A DNA stretch of 64,000 nt from Actinomycetota bacterium. Lineage in GTDB: Bacteria; Actinomycetota; Humimicrobiia; Humimicrobiales; Humimicrobiaceae. Under the pieces are notes generated by a model. It had not been told where the DNA came from, made no database searches, and saw only the letters and a list, made by a program, of their open reading frames with translations. Location of the stretch: the NCBI GenBank assembly GCA_023379515.1, contig JAMCQQ010000201.1, forward strand, positions 32,546-96,545, read 5' to 3'. Of this stretch, positions 1-8,826 are shown piece after piece (the first letter of the stretch is position 1; the number at the start of each line of letters is the position of its first letter). Both the position numbers and the translations under genes were made by a program.

Positions 1-65
1 ACCCCCATGCCCTTGCGGGCACCAGGCCCTGAACCTGGCGCGTCTGCCAATTCCACCATTCGCCC
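1..65 (-). tRNA. tRNA-Leu (anticodon CAG), 3' end cut by window edge
   Basis: Read on the minus strand, the segment starts GGGCGAA, then TG, then the D arm GTGGAATTGGCAGACGC typical of leucine tRNAs. The anticodon stem-loop follows: CCAGG, loop TTCAGGG, CCTGG, which places CAG as the anticodon. A long class II variable arm (GCCC GCAA GGGC) comes next and then the start of the T arm. The T loop and acceptor 3' strand lie outside the window. A short open frame on the plus strand over this region is only a shadow of the tRNA. Confidence 0.92.
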
Positions 66-410
66 CGAACAACTTAAAAACTGGTTTTTATACCACAAGC
101 AAGTTAATTTATTTTATCTTTTTTACTTTCAAATTCAAGATAATTTCTTTAAAATTCTTTTATATCTTACGGCTTTAATTATTATAACAAAAAATGAAGC
201 TTTGTTCTCTCTGAAAATACCCAATTAAAAATATTAGTTAGCACTTTTAAACACCTGCCATTTAAGGGTAAGGAAGAGCATCAAAATCTATACCTTCAGC
301 TCTTAAAGAAAATGAGAAAGATAATATGCTTATAATTGGTTTTTTTATGCATTTTAAGGGTTTATAATATGTTTAGTCAAAATTTAATAATAAATAAAAA
401 TTAAAAATGG
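66..410. other. AT-rich intergenic region between tRNA-Leu and the P-type ATPase
   Basis: This stretch of about 345 bases holds no convincing gene. It must carry the promoter of the minus-strand tRNA-Leu and of the plus-strand ATPase, but I see no clear -35/-10 pair for either. A run resembling half of a CIRCE box (GTTAGCACTT near 236-245) has no matching second half. I see no strong terminator hairpin. Confidence 0.5.
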
Positions 411-2654
411 TTGAAAATGTATCAAAATAAATCACATCCTATAAACGAAAAACAACATATCCATAATTATAATTGCAAATGCGGCAAGGATTGTTTGTCG
501 TGCGACGCAGAAGAATTAACTATAAATTGCGGCTGCACCTATGATGCAAAACAATATGAATATAATTTGAAAAATAAGTTGACTCATGAGCAACATGCTA
601 AAGGAATGCATGACCACAGCAATATTTCAAAATTGAGCCATCAAGACCACGAAGCTGCAATGACAAATCCACAGATGGCAAAACAAATGGAAAAAGACAT
701 GGCTAGAAGATTCTGGATTTCATTAATTTTTTCAATTCCAATTCTTTTATACTCACCTATTGCCACAAGTATTTTTAAACTGAAGCTCCCAAGTCCAATA
801 CCGGTAAATTGGCTTCTATTTATTCTTACAACTCCCGTAGTATTTTGGACTGGTTCTATTTTTATTACTGGAGCTTATCATTCTATAAAAAATAAAAAAC
901 TTAACATGTCTGTACTTATTGCAACAGGTGTACTGGCAGCCTACCTGTTCAGTGTTGCTATAACTATATTTATAGGTGACGAGACCTTTTTTGAAGCAGC
1001 AGCAATGCTTATTACTTTTGTATTGTTTGGCCACTGGATGGAGATGCGATCACGTCGTGGGACATCCGATGCCCTGCGAGCACTGTTTGCTCTGGTTCCT
1101 CCTCAGGCAACTGTTCTAAAAGAAGGTAAGGAAATAGTAATTCCAACAAGCAAATTAAACATAAATGACATTGTCCTTGTAAAGCCCGGTGACAAAATAC
1201 CCATAGATGGAGAAATAGTAAATGGAGAAACAACAATAGACGAATCCATGGTGACAGGTGAATCAATTCCTGTTAATAAAAAAAATGGTAATAAAGTTAT
1301 TGGTGGATCAATAAATAAAACAGGTTCCGTACAGTTTAAAGTGACTCAAACAGGAAGCGATACGGCTTTAGCTCAAATAATCAAATTAGTCGAACATGCA
1401 CAAAATTCAAAAGCTCCCGGGCAGAGAATTGCTGACAGGGCTGCTGCTTATTTAGTTATACTGGCAATTGGAGCAGGACTGCTTACATTTTTAGGCTGGT
1501 ATGTATTTGGCGGAAAAGGATTACTGCTATCACTCACTTTTGCAATATCTGCAATCGTAATTGCCTGTCCTGATGCTCTTGGGCTTGCTACACCAACAGC
1601 GGTTGCGGTAGGTACAGGAATTGGAGCCAGAAATAATATTTTAATAAAGGATGCAACTACTTTAGAGCAGACTTCTAAAATCCAGTCTATTGTTCTGGAC
1701 AAAACTGGCACTATAACTGAAGGAAAGCCGGTTGTAAAAGATGTAATTGCTATGGAAGGAATTTCAGCCAGCGACTTACTGTATTTTTCAGGCTCAGCAC
1801 AGAAACTGTCACGGCATCCTTTCAGTGAAGCTATAGTAAATGAGTTAAAAAAGCAAAACATAGCTCTTTCTGAAGATATAAGCAACTTTGAAGCCGTCTC
1901 AGGGCATGGTGTAAAAGCTAAAATTGACGGCAGGCAGGTTTTAGTGGGAACAGCAAGGTTTTTAAATGATGAAAAAATTGATTTGTCCAATGTAAAAAAT
2001 ATATCGGAAAAACTGCTGCAGGAAGGTAAAACTGTAAGTATCGTTTCGATTGATGGTCGGGTAGCAGGAGACTTATCTGTTTCTGATGAAATAAAGAAAA
2101 CTGCTAAAGCTACCATTGAAGGCTTAAGAAAATTAGGAATTGAAACAGCCATGATTACAGGCGATCATAAAATAATAGCAGAAAGCGTAGCTAAAGAAGT
2201 CGGTATTGATAGAGTTTTTGCTGAAGTCTTACCATCTGATAAATCTGATTATATTAAAAAACTCCAGGACGAGAAAAAGTTTGTTGCAATGGTAGGAGAT
2301 GGTATAAATGACGCTCCGGCTTTAGCACAAGCAGACATAGGAATAGCAATTGGTGCAGGCACAGATGTTGCAATAGAAACGGCAGATATAGTTCTGATGA
2401 AATCAGACCCATTCGATATACTTAAAGCAATTAAGCTTTCAAAAGCTACCGTTAGAAAAATGAAAGAAAATCTTTTCTGGGCGGCAATTTATAATATTCT
2501 TGCAATACCTGTGGCTGCAGGAGTGTTTTATAACTCATTTGGATTATCACTTAGACCTGAGATTTCTGCTCTTCTTATGTCTATTTCTTCGATTATCGTT
2601 GCCACAAATGCAGTCTTGCTAAAACGGGTAGAACCAAAACTAAAAGAAGTTTAG
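411..2654 (+). CDS. Heavy-metal (copper-type) P1B ATPase with Cys/His-rich N-terminus and CPD motif
   Basis: Membrane pump that would export a soft metal, probably copper, at ATP cost. Seen: an N-terminal Cys cluster (C22, C24, C28, C31, C40, C42), then a His/Met-rich stretch (residues 58-95) like CopB-type pumps, paired membrane helices from about residue 101, the TGES actuator motif (about 282-285), the phosphorylation motif DKTGT with D430, an HP motif (SRHPF), GDGINDAP, and YN and MSxSS in the last helices. The usual CPC or CPH of helix 6 reads CPD (386-388), which is unusual. The frame opens at TTG 411; ATG 417 is an equally good start and neither has a clear ribosome site. No chaperone or regulator gene lies next to it. 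Class is sure, metal is not. Confidence 0.93.
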   Translation: MKMYQNKSHPINEKQHIHNYNCKCGKDCLSCDAEELTINCGCTYDAKQYEYNLKNKLTHEQHAKGMHDHSNISKLSHQDHEAAMTNPQMAKQMEKDMARRFWISLIFSIPILLYSPIATSIFKLKLPSPIPVNWLLFILTTPVVFWTGSIFITGAYHSIKNKKLNMSVLIATGVLAAYLFSVAITIFIGDETFFEAAAMLITFVLFGHWMEMRSRRGTSDALRALFALVPPQATVLKEGKEIVIPTSKLNINDIVLVKPGDKIPIDGEIVNGETTIDESMVTGESIPVNKKNGNKVIGGSINKTGSVQFKVTQTGSDTALAQIIKLVEHAQNSKAPGQRIADRAAAYLVILAIGAGLLTFLGWYVFGGKGLLLSLTFAISAIVIACPDALGLATPTAVAVGTGIGARNNILIKDATTLEQTSKIQSIVLDKTGTITEGKPVVKDVIAMEGISASDLLYFSGSAQKLSRHPFSEAIVNELKKQNIALSEDISNFEAVSGHGVKAKIDGRQVLVGTARFLNDEKIDLSNVKNISEKLLQEGKTVSIVSIDGRVAGDLSVSDEIKKTAKATIEGLRKLGIETAMITGDHKIIAESVAKEVGIDRVFAEVLPSDKSDYIKKLQDEKKFVAMVGDGINDAPALAQADIGIAIGAGTDVAIETADIVLMKSDPFDILKAIKLSKATVRKMKENLFWAAIYNILAIPVAAGVFYNSFGLSLRPEISALLMSISSIIVATNAVLLKRVEPKLKEV

Positions 2655-2656
2655 CG

Positions 2657-2737
2657 ATGAAACAATATGTATTAAAAGCCAGTGGTAAAAAAGAATTATT
2701 TAGTGATAATAAAATCTATGATAAATTTGCTTTTTAG
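2657..2737 (+). pseudogene. 26-residue frame resembling the start of an ATP-cone domain
   Basis: Two bases after the ATPase stop, an ATG opens a 26-codon frame reading MKQYVLKASGKKELF and then SDNKIYD before the stop. The pattern 'V-K-x-x-G-x-x-E-x-F-x-x-x-K-I' resembles the first strands of ATP-cone nucleotide-binding domains, which are about 90 residues long. A real domain would continue, so this is either a decayed remnant or a chance peptide. The next 100 bases have no continuation that I can see in another frame. Low certainty. Confidence 0.3.
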
Positions 2738-2842
2738 AAAGTAAGCAATTATTCTTCACAGCATATGCTTTTGCAAGTAATGATGATATAAATAAAACAA
2801 AAATAATTTTATAAACACAGATATTAATTTATAATTATTTCC

Positions 2843-3613
2843 ATGGATTACTTTGCAATAAGCGATACTGGAAAATTCAGACAAAACAATGAAGACTGCT
2901 ATCTTGCCGGTGAGGATAATCTGTTTATTGTAGCAGACGGCATGGGCGGCGCCAGAGCCGGTGAGATTGCAAGCAGGGCTGCTGTTGATAACTTTTCTTC
3001 ATATTTTAAAAAGAAAATTAAAGAAAAAAAATATGATAAGGACATCAGTAAAAATATTTCAGAAAAAAATACGGCACAAGACAATGATATTCAACAACTT
3101 ATGATTAATTCCGTAAATTATGCAAATAAAATCATTTATGATATGGGCTGCAAAAATAAGGAATTAAATGGAATGGGAACCACGTTTACCGCACTTTTTA
3201 CATTAAGTAATAATGCTTATGTTGTACATACAGGCGATAGCAGACTTTATCTTTACAGGAAAAATAATCTTAACCTTCTTACAGAAGATCATACCCTTGT
3301 ATTTCAGCTTTATAAAAAAGGAGCAATTTCATATGAAGATACTTTCAGCCATCCGCAAAGAAATTATTTAACAAGTGTTCTTGGAGAAAATGAGATATCC
3401 AGCCTTGAATGCTTTAAATTTTCACTTGAAAAAGATGATATGGTACTGTTATGTTCCGATGGTTTAAATTCAATGATTAAAGACAGCATGATTGAAAAAA
3501 TGTTAAAAAAATTAAAGAATGAAAATGCCGGCGATATTGCCAAAAAACTTATTTGGAAGGCAAACAAAAACGGCGGCAGAGATAATATAACAGTAATTGT
3601 AATAAAAATATAA
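2843..3613 (+). CDS. stp: PP2C-family protein serine/threonine phosphatase
   Basis: Cytosolic metal-dependent phosphatase expected to reverse phosphorylation by the PASTA kinase encoded 12 bases downstream. Family motifs are present in order: SDTGKFRQNNED at the N-terminus, DGMGG with the metal-binding Asp, GMGTTF, HTGDSRLYLYR, LTEDHTLV, CSDGLNSM and the C-terminal GGRDNITVIV. Its 256 residues match the usual 240-260 of bacterial Stp/PrpC proteins. Start is ATG 2843. In Firmicutes the stp-pknB pair controls cell-wall synthesis and division; here it follows a metal ATPase instead of the usual rlmN/rsgA neighbours, so the pair has moved. Confidence 0.95.
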   Translation: MDYFAISDTGKFRQNNEDCYLAGEDNLFIVADGMGGARAGEIASRAAVDNFSSYFKKKIKEKKYDKDISKNISEKNTAQDNDIQQLMINSVNYANKIIYDMGCKNKELNGMGTTFTALFTLSNNAYVVHTGDSRLYLYRKNNLNLLTEDHTLVFQLYKKGAISYEDTFSHPQRNYLTSVLGENEISSLECFKFSLEKDDMVLLCSDGLNSMIKDSMIEKMLKKLKNENAGDIAKKLIWKANKNGGRDNITVIVIKI

Positions 3614-3625
3614 TTATTAATTTAT

Positions 3626-5539
3626 ATGCCTGATACTATTATTGCAGACAGATATAAGATCATAAGCAAGATTGGAAGCGGAGGAACAGCCGATGTATAT
3701 CTTGCTTATGATGAAAAATTAAACCGCAGGGTTGCAGTAAAAATACTATCAAAGCTATATGCTTCAGAAAAAAACTTCGTGGCAAGATTTAAAAAGGAAG
3801 CTCAAATACTTGCACGTTTAAATGATCCCAATATTGTTGCCGTATACGACTGGGGCAAGTATAACAGTTCTTATTTTATATGTATGGAATATATTGAAGG
3901 ACAAAGTCTTGATGAAATCATCAGTAAGCACGGCATTCTAAGCCCTTCTGTTACAGCAAAGTATGCGATACAGATTTGCAGTGCCCTGGAACTGGCTCAT
4001 AAAAACAACCTGATACATAGAGATATAAAACCTCAAAATATTCTGGTAACCCCTGAAGGTATAATTAAAATAACTGACTTTGGAATTGCAAAATCATTAA
4101 TTGAAGATACCACAAAAACAATAAATATACTTGGGACTGCATATTATATATCTCCCGAACAGGCTCAGGGAAAAATATTAAGTTATTCAACTGATATTTA
4201 TTCACTCGGGGTGGTCATGTATGAAATGCTGACTGCTGATCTGCCATTCAGAGGTGAAAATTCTATTGAAATAAGCTTGAAGCATATTAATGAAAAGCCG
4301 CTTAAACCTTCCGCTCTTGTTGGGAGCATCCCTCAGCAAATGGACAAAATCGTAATGAACTGTCTTGGGAAAAATCCTCTAAAAAGATATGAAAATATTT
4401 CCATCCTTAAGGCTGATCTTAAAAATTTTCTTGACAATAAACCTTTATATATTGAAAAGATAGCAGAGCGAAGAAAAAAAATAAATGAAACTTCCCTGAT
4501 AAGCAAAATAATCTTTTTAAGAAAAAAGCCTCAACACCTTGAGGGATATTATCCGGCAAAAGAAGACATTGAGGATGAATCTGTAGAAAAAAACAAAAAG
4601 AAATACAGATTAAGTCTTGCAATAAATTTATCTGCAAGCTACTTTCTTGCTGTAATTTTTCTTATTTTATTTATTGTTTTTACGGTTAATTATAATAATC
4701 TGAAAACAAGCGCAAATATTATAAAAATACCGCAAATTGAAAGAATGTTTTTTAAAAATGCAGAGGATGCACTGGCATTGTCTGGTTTAAAAATTGAAAA
4801 GAAATCAGAAATATACAGCAATGATATTCCAGAAAATTATATCGTCAGCCAGGATCCCAAAGCCGGAACTGAAATTGCTGCAGGAACATTAAACAAAGTT
4901 GAGGTTACCGTCAGCAAAGGTAAAGAGCCCGACCTGATAATTACCGTGCCAAATCTGACAGGTTTAAATATTGCTGATGCAGAAAAAATAATAAATGACG
5001 CAGGACTTAAAATTTCTGAAAAATCCGCAGAGCCATCGGATTTTTTTGAAAAGGATACTGTAATTTCACAGGACCCTTTACCTGGGGAAAAGATTAAAAA
5101 AAATGAAAGCGTGAGTTTAAAAATAAGTACGGGAAGGAACATTTTAATGATCCCGAACATTATAGGATATGACTACATGTATGTAACTTCCAATCTTGAA
5201 TCAATGGGATTAAATGTAATCATAAATAAAGTTCCAAATACAGACTACCCGCCTGGAACAGTATTAAGCATTTCTCCTGAAGCAGGAACACAGGTAAGAT
5301 ATGGAGATTCTGTCAATATTTATATTGCTTCTACGGAACAAATGGTACTTGTGCCCGATGTTGTTCAATTAAGCATGGACAAAGCGGTAAGTATTTTACA
5401 GAGTTCAAATATTGCTTATGATGTTTCTTATGTGCAGGTACAAAACGATATCCAAAAAAATCTTGTGGTAAGTCAGTACCCGGGTGCAAATACATATATT
5501 TCAATTGATGAAAAAGTTATCTTGCTTGTTGGCAAATAA
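3626..5539 (+). CDS. pknB: PASTA-domain serine/threonine protein kinase (PknB/PrkC type)
   Basis: Membrane-bound sensor kinase. Cytosolic kinase domain at residues 1 to about 270: glycine loop IGSGGTADVY, VAVK with K39, HRDIKPQN with catalytic D133, DFG at 151-153, then the activation segment and APE-like SPEQ. A basic linker precedes one membrane helix at about 330-357. Outside the cell are four PASTA repeats (about 370-637), each opening with a IPN/VPN/VPD-like motif and ending in a G-x-x-V turn; such repeats bind muropeptides or uncrosslinked peptidoglycan. Probably one transcript with stp, 12 bases apart. The stop codon is immediately followed by a hairpin element. No missing key residues. 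Confidence 0.96.
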   Translation: MPDTIIADRYKIISKIGSGGTADVYLAYDEKLNRRVAVKILSKLYASEKNFVARFKKEAQILARLNDPNIVAVYDWGKYNSSYFICMEYIEGQSLDEIISKHGILSPSVTAKYAIQICSALELAHKNNLIHRDIKPQNILVTPEGIIKITDFGIAKSLIEDTTKTINILGTAYYISPEQAQGKILSYSTDIYSLGVVMYEMLTADLPFRGENSIEISLKHINEKPLKPSALVGSIPQQMDKIVMNCLGKNPLKRYENISILKADLKNFLDNKPLYIEKIAERRKKINETSLISKIIFLRKKPQHLEGYYPAKEDIEDESVEKNKKKYRLSLAINLSASYFLAVIFLILFIVFTVNYNNLKTSANIIKIPQIERMFFKNAEDALALSGLKIEKKSEIYSNDIPENYIVSQDPKAGTEIAAGTLNKVEVTVSKGKEPDLIITVPNLTGLNIADAEKIINDAGLKISEKSAEPSDFFEKDTVISQDPLPGEKIKKNESVSLKISTGRNILMIPNIIGYDYMYVTSNLESMGLNVIINKVPNTDYPPGTVLSISPEAGTQVRYGDSVNIYIASTEQMVLVPDVVQLSMDKAVSILQSSNIAYDVSYVQVQNDIQKNLVVSQYPGANTYISIDEKVILLVGK

Positions 5540-5544
5540 AATTT

Positions 5545-5738
5545 AAGAAATGAAGTTACAAGAATCGACGGCTAGGTGTTTCGCAAACCTTTTGAAGGCG
5601 AAGCGGGCAAGGTTCCTCTCTTCAGAGAGGAGAGCGAAGCCTGAAATCAGAGCAAGCTTTGACTCGCTGGGACAAAGCTTGCGTGTTTGCGAAACACCCG
5701 GCCGTCGATCTAATAATTCGTTTTCAGGAAATGCTTTC
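5545..5738 (+). mobile_element. Hairpin repeat element, copy A (flanks inverted relative to core, left end decayed)
   Basis: Member of a four-copy family (others at 39749, 45464, 53155). A near-perfect inverted repeat of 24 bases, 5565-5588 with 5685-5708, encloses a core of about 96 bases holding two smaller hairpins (CCTCTCT/AGAGAGG near 5615; GCAAGCTTTG/CAAAGCTTGC, 5652-5682). The core reads in the same direction as in the other copies. The outer flanks do not: the right flank (5709-5738, ending GGAAATGC) is the reverse complement of the left flank of the other copies, with about 11 bases missing, and the left flank resembles the reversed right flank but has lost its end. The right end abuts the accA stop codon at 5739. 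The short frames over this element are not genes. Confidence 0.85.
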
Positions 5739-6692
5739 TCATTCTTTTACAAACCCCAGGATTTCAAATTTTTGTGCCCGATGTAATTTTAATTCTTCAC
5801 CGCTTAAACCATCAAGTTTTGACAATGCAGCCATTATATTTTCCTTCACTATTTTAATTATTCTTTCAGGTTCATTTTGCGCTCCGCCAAGAGGCTCATG
5901 AATAATTTTATCTATTACTTTCAGGTTAAGCAAATCTTTTGCAGTAAGTCTTAACATTAAAGCAGCCTGTTTTACTGCTGTCTGATCCTTCCAGAGAATT
6001 GCAGCGCATCCTTCAGGAGAAATTACGGAATATGTTGAATTTTCAAGCATCATAATATAATTTCCAATAGCAAGTGCCAGTGCTCCGCCGCTTCCTCCTT
6101 CTCCTATTAATATTGCTATGGAGGGAACTCGAAGCCTGAACATATATTCAATATTTCCTGAAATGGCGTTTGCCTGGCCATTATCTTCCGCTTCAATTGC
6201 CGGATTTGCTCCGGGCGTATCAATAAATGTTATTACAGGAAAATTAAACCTGTCAGCCAGTTCCATGATTCTTCTGCTTTTTCTGTAGCCTGAAGGATTT
6301 GGCATGCCGAAATTATAATCTATTCGTTCCTTTAAATCCTTTCCTTTATTATGACCTATAACTGCTGCAGTCCTGCCGTTAATACTGCCTAGACCTGCTA
6401 TAATTGACTTGTCATCTGATGAAAGCCTGTCTCCGGAAAGTTCAATGAAATCCTCGAATATATTATTTATATAATCAATAGTTTTAGGACGGTTCTCATT
6501 TCTTGAAAGTTCAACAATCTTCCATGTTCTTTCGGTTATTCTGGTTTCCTTCCTTAATTTTTTTATCTTATTAATTAGATTTATTCTGGCATTTTTAAAA
6601 TTAAGTCCGGAAAAAAAATTAAATTTTTTAAACAGATTTATTTTTTCAAGTGATTTGATCAGGTTTTGTTCTGATTTTACTGGTTTGTCCAT
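5739..6692 (-). CDS. accA: Acetyl-CoA carboxylase carboxyltransferase subunit alpha
   Basis: With AccD it forms the alpha2-beta2 carboxyltransferase that moves the carboxyl group from carboxybiotin to acetyl-CoA, the first committed step of fatty-acid synthesis. The 317 residues match the AccA family; visible features are a helical N-terminus with the RPKTIDYI segment, the crotonase-fold core with DTPGANPAIEAE and the oxyanion-type GEGGSGGALALA. Start ATG 6692 has AGGA upstream, and the accD stop lies 7 bases before it, so the two are co-translated or nearly so. The stop codon directly follows a mobile hairpin element, which would sit in the 3' end of the transcript. Confidence 0.96.
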   Translation of the reverse strand: MDKPVKSEQNLIKSLEKINLFKKFNFFSGLNFKNARINLINKIKKLRKETRITERTWKIVELSRNENRPKTIDYINNIFEDFIELSGDRLSSDDKSIIAGLGSINGRTAAVIGHNKGKDLKERIDYNFGMPNPSGYRKSRRIMELADRFNFPVITFIDTPGANPAIEAEDNGQANAISGNIEYMFRLRVPSIAILIGEGGSGGALALAIGNYIMMLENSTYSVISPEGCAAILWKDQTAVKQAALMLRLTAKDLLNLKVIDKIIHEPLGGAQNEPERIIKIVKENIMAALSKLDGLSGEELKLHRAQKFEILGFVKE

Positions 6693-6699
6693 AATTAAG

Positions 6700-7479
6700 T
6701 TATTTTCCTGAAAATAATTTTAAGATTTTTATTAATGTTTTCTTTAAATCTTTTCTATTTACAATCATATCAATCTGACCGTTTTTTAAGTTTCTTTCTG
6801 AAAGCCCAAAATCCGGAGGCAATTCTTTTTTTATGGTTTGTTTTACTACCCTTGGACCTGCAAAACAAAAAAGTGCCTGCGGTTCTGCAATAATGATGTC
6901 CGCTGCCGTGGCAAAACTTGCACTTACTCCGCCTGTTGTGGGATTTGAAATAACGGAGATATAAGGAACCCCGCTGTCTTTGGCTCTATTTATAGCTGAA
7001 ACAGTTTTAGCCATTTGCATCAGAGAAATAATTCCTTCCTGCATCCTTGCTCCACCTGAAGTGCATACAAGAATTAAGGGAAATTTGTTTGAGACTGCAA
7101 AATCTGCAAGCCGTTTAACCTTTTCTCCAACAACACTTCCCATGCTGCCGCCCATGAAACTGAAATCCATAACACCAAGACATACATTATAACCGCCAAT
7201 CCTTGCTGATCCTGTAATTATGGCTTCAGAAATGCCTGTTTTTTGTTCGCATTCAGCTATTCTGTCACTATATGATTTTGTATCTGTAAAATTTAAGAAA
7301 TCAATGGATTTCAAATTTCCTGCAATTTCATTAAAAGAATCAGTATCAGCAATAAGATTTATTCTGGTTTTTACATCAAGCATATAGTGATGGCTGCAAA
7401 ATGGACAGACCTTAAAATCTTTTAGAAATAGATCAAGATCAACATCTTTCCCACATATCTCGCACTTAAAATCAGTCAT
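6700..7479 (-). CDS. accD: Acetyl-CoA carboxylase carboxyltransferase subunit beta
   Basis: Partner of AccA. The N-terminal zinc finger is seen as CEIC (residues 6-9) and CPFC (26-29), four cysteines as in E. coli and S. aureus AccD. The crotonase-fold body carries FMGGSMGSVVGEK, SGGARMQEG and PTTGGVSASFA, all typical. At 259 residues it is slightly shorter than E. coli AccD (304), lacking only the C-terminal tail. Start ATG 7479 has GGAG nine bases upstream. The 87 bases between fabF and accD contain an imperfect hairpin built from AACCTTT and AAAGGTT (7530-7556), possibly a weak attenuating stem. Confidence 0.96.
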   Translation of the reverse strand: MTDFKCEICGKDVDLDLFLKDFKVCPFCSHHYMLDVKTRINLIADTDSFNEIAGNLKSIDFLNFTDTKSYSDRIAECEQKTGISEAIITGSARIGGYNVCLGVMDFSFMGGSMGSVVGEKVKRLADFAVSNKFPLILVCTSGGARMQEGIISLMQMAKTVSAINRAKDSGVPYISVISNPTTGGVSASFATAADIIIAEPQALFCFAGPRVVKQTIKKELPPDFGLSERNLKNGQIDMIVNRKDLKKTLIKILKLFSGK

Positions 7480-7566
7480 ATAAAAAAACTCCGTATATCA
7501 TATTAAAATAACTGCTATAAAATATATTAAACCTTTTTTACTTTTTTTATAAAGGTTAATAAACGG

Positions 7567-8826
7567 TTAATAATCAAATTTTTTAAATGCCAGCGTAACA
7601 TTATGACCGCCAAAACCCATTGAATTTTTTAATGCAATGTTTATTTTTTTATTAACATAAACATTTGGGGTATAATTCAAATCACAATTTTCATCAGGAT
7701 TAAAATAATTTATAGTTGGCGGAATCTTTTCATTTTTTATTGCAAGGACTGTTGCTACAGATTCTACTCCGCCTGCTGCCCCAAGACAATGACCATGCAT
7801 TGATTTTGTTGAGCTGATATTTAATTTATATGCATGGCTGCCGAAACATTTTTTAATAGCATTGGTTTCAACAATATCATTTAAAGGAGTTGATGTGCCA
7901 TGTGCATTAATATAATCCACTTCTTCTTTTTGGGCACCTGCCTCCTTAAGACAGTTTTCCATGCATCTTACAACATTTAATCCTGATTCTTCAAGTGCAG
8001 TAATATGATATGCTTCGCCTGAAAGCCCATAACCAACAATTTCCGCATAAATATCTGCCCCTCTTTTTACAGCATGATTTAACTCTTCAAGTATCAATAT
8101 ACCGCTGCCTTCACCCATTACAAATCCATCCCTGTCTTTCTCAAATGGCCTGGATGCCTTCTCGGGCTCATCATTTCGTGTTGACATTGCATGCATTGAA
8201 GCAAAACCAGCCATCCCCAGAGGTGTTATTGCTGCTTCACTTCCTCCTGCTATCATTATATTTGCAGCACCCCTTTTTATTGTTTCAAAAGCATCGCCAA
8301 TGGCATTTGCACCTGCCGCACAAGCCGTAGTTGTTGCACTTACAGGCCCCTTTGCCCCGGTCATTATTGAAACCTGAGCAGCAGCCATATTGCAAATCAT
8401 CATTGGAACCAGAAACGGGCTTACTCTGTCAGCTCCCTTCTCAAGAAGTCTCTTGTGCTGTTCTTCAATGGTTGAAAGTCCTCCAACACCGCTTCCAACA
8501 AATACTCCTATGTCATTACAGTTGCTGTCAGTGATTTTTAACCTGCTGTCTTCCACAGCAATTAAAGCAGCAGCAACCGCAAATTGGGAAAATCTGTCCA
8601 TTCTTTTTAAATCTTTTACATTAATGTAATTTTGAGGATCAAAGTTTTTTATCTGCCCTGCAATTTTTGATTTTATTTTTTCCGTATCAAAACCTTCAAC
8701 TACTGAAATACCTGATTTTCCTGCCACCAGATTTTTCCAGAATTCACTTATTGTAAGACCAATGCTGTTTACTGTTCCAATTCCGGTGATTACTACCCTT
8801 GTTTCTTTGCCTGTGTAAACTGACAT
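7567..8826 (-). CDS. fabF: 3-oxoacyl-ACP synthase II (KAS II)
   Basis: Condenses acyl-ACP with malonyl-ACP during chain elongation. The Cys-His-His triad is intact: TTACAAGA (nucleophile), GTSTPLND preceded by the His, and the His of SMHGHCLGAAGG. Its 419 residues match the usual 410-420. ATG start at 8826 overlaps the fabG stop by one base, so it is translationally coupled to fabG. Gene order fabD-fabG-fabF is standard, but the acpP gene normally between fabG and fabF is missing. Confidence 0.97.
   Translation of the reverse strand: MSVYTGKETRVVITGIGTVNSIGLTISEFWKNLVAGKSGISVVEGFDTEKIKSKIAGQIKNFDPQNYINVKDLKRMDRFSQFAVAAALIAVEDSRLKITDSNCNDIGVFVGSGVGGLSTIEEQHKRLLEKGADRVSPFLVPMMICNMAAAQVSIMTGAKGPVSATTTACAAGANAIGDAFETIKRGAANIMIAGGSEAAITPLGMAGFASMHAMSTRNDEPEKASRPFEKDRDGFVMGEGSGILILEELNHAVKRGADIYAEIVGYGLSGEAYHITALEESGLNVVRCMENCLKEAGAQKEEVDYINAHGTSTPLNDIVETNAIKKCFGSHAYKLNISSTKSMHGHCLGAAGGVESVATVLAIKNEKIPPTINYFNPDENCDLNYTPNVYVNKKINIALKNSMGFGGHNVTLAFKKFDY

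Noticed and set aside
7..228. Plus-strand frame of 73 codons
   Set aside because: Its first part is the reverse of a clear tRNA-Leu; no ribosome site and no family features.
236..300. Possible CIRCE heat-shock operator (GTTAGCACTT)
   Set aside because: The second half of the palindrome is missing, and no groE or dnaK gene follows.
1448..2152. Long minus-strand frame inside the P-type ATPase gene
   Set aside because: It is antisense to an unbroken, motif-rich gene, and the peptide shows only a mirrored composition.
5550..5901. Short frames over hairpin element A
   Set aside because: The same kind of frames appear in other copies in different phases; the DNA is a structured repeat, not coding.
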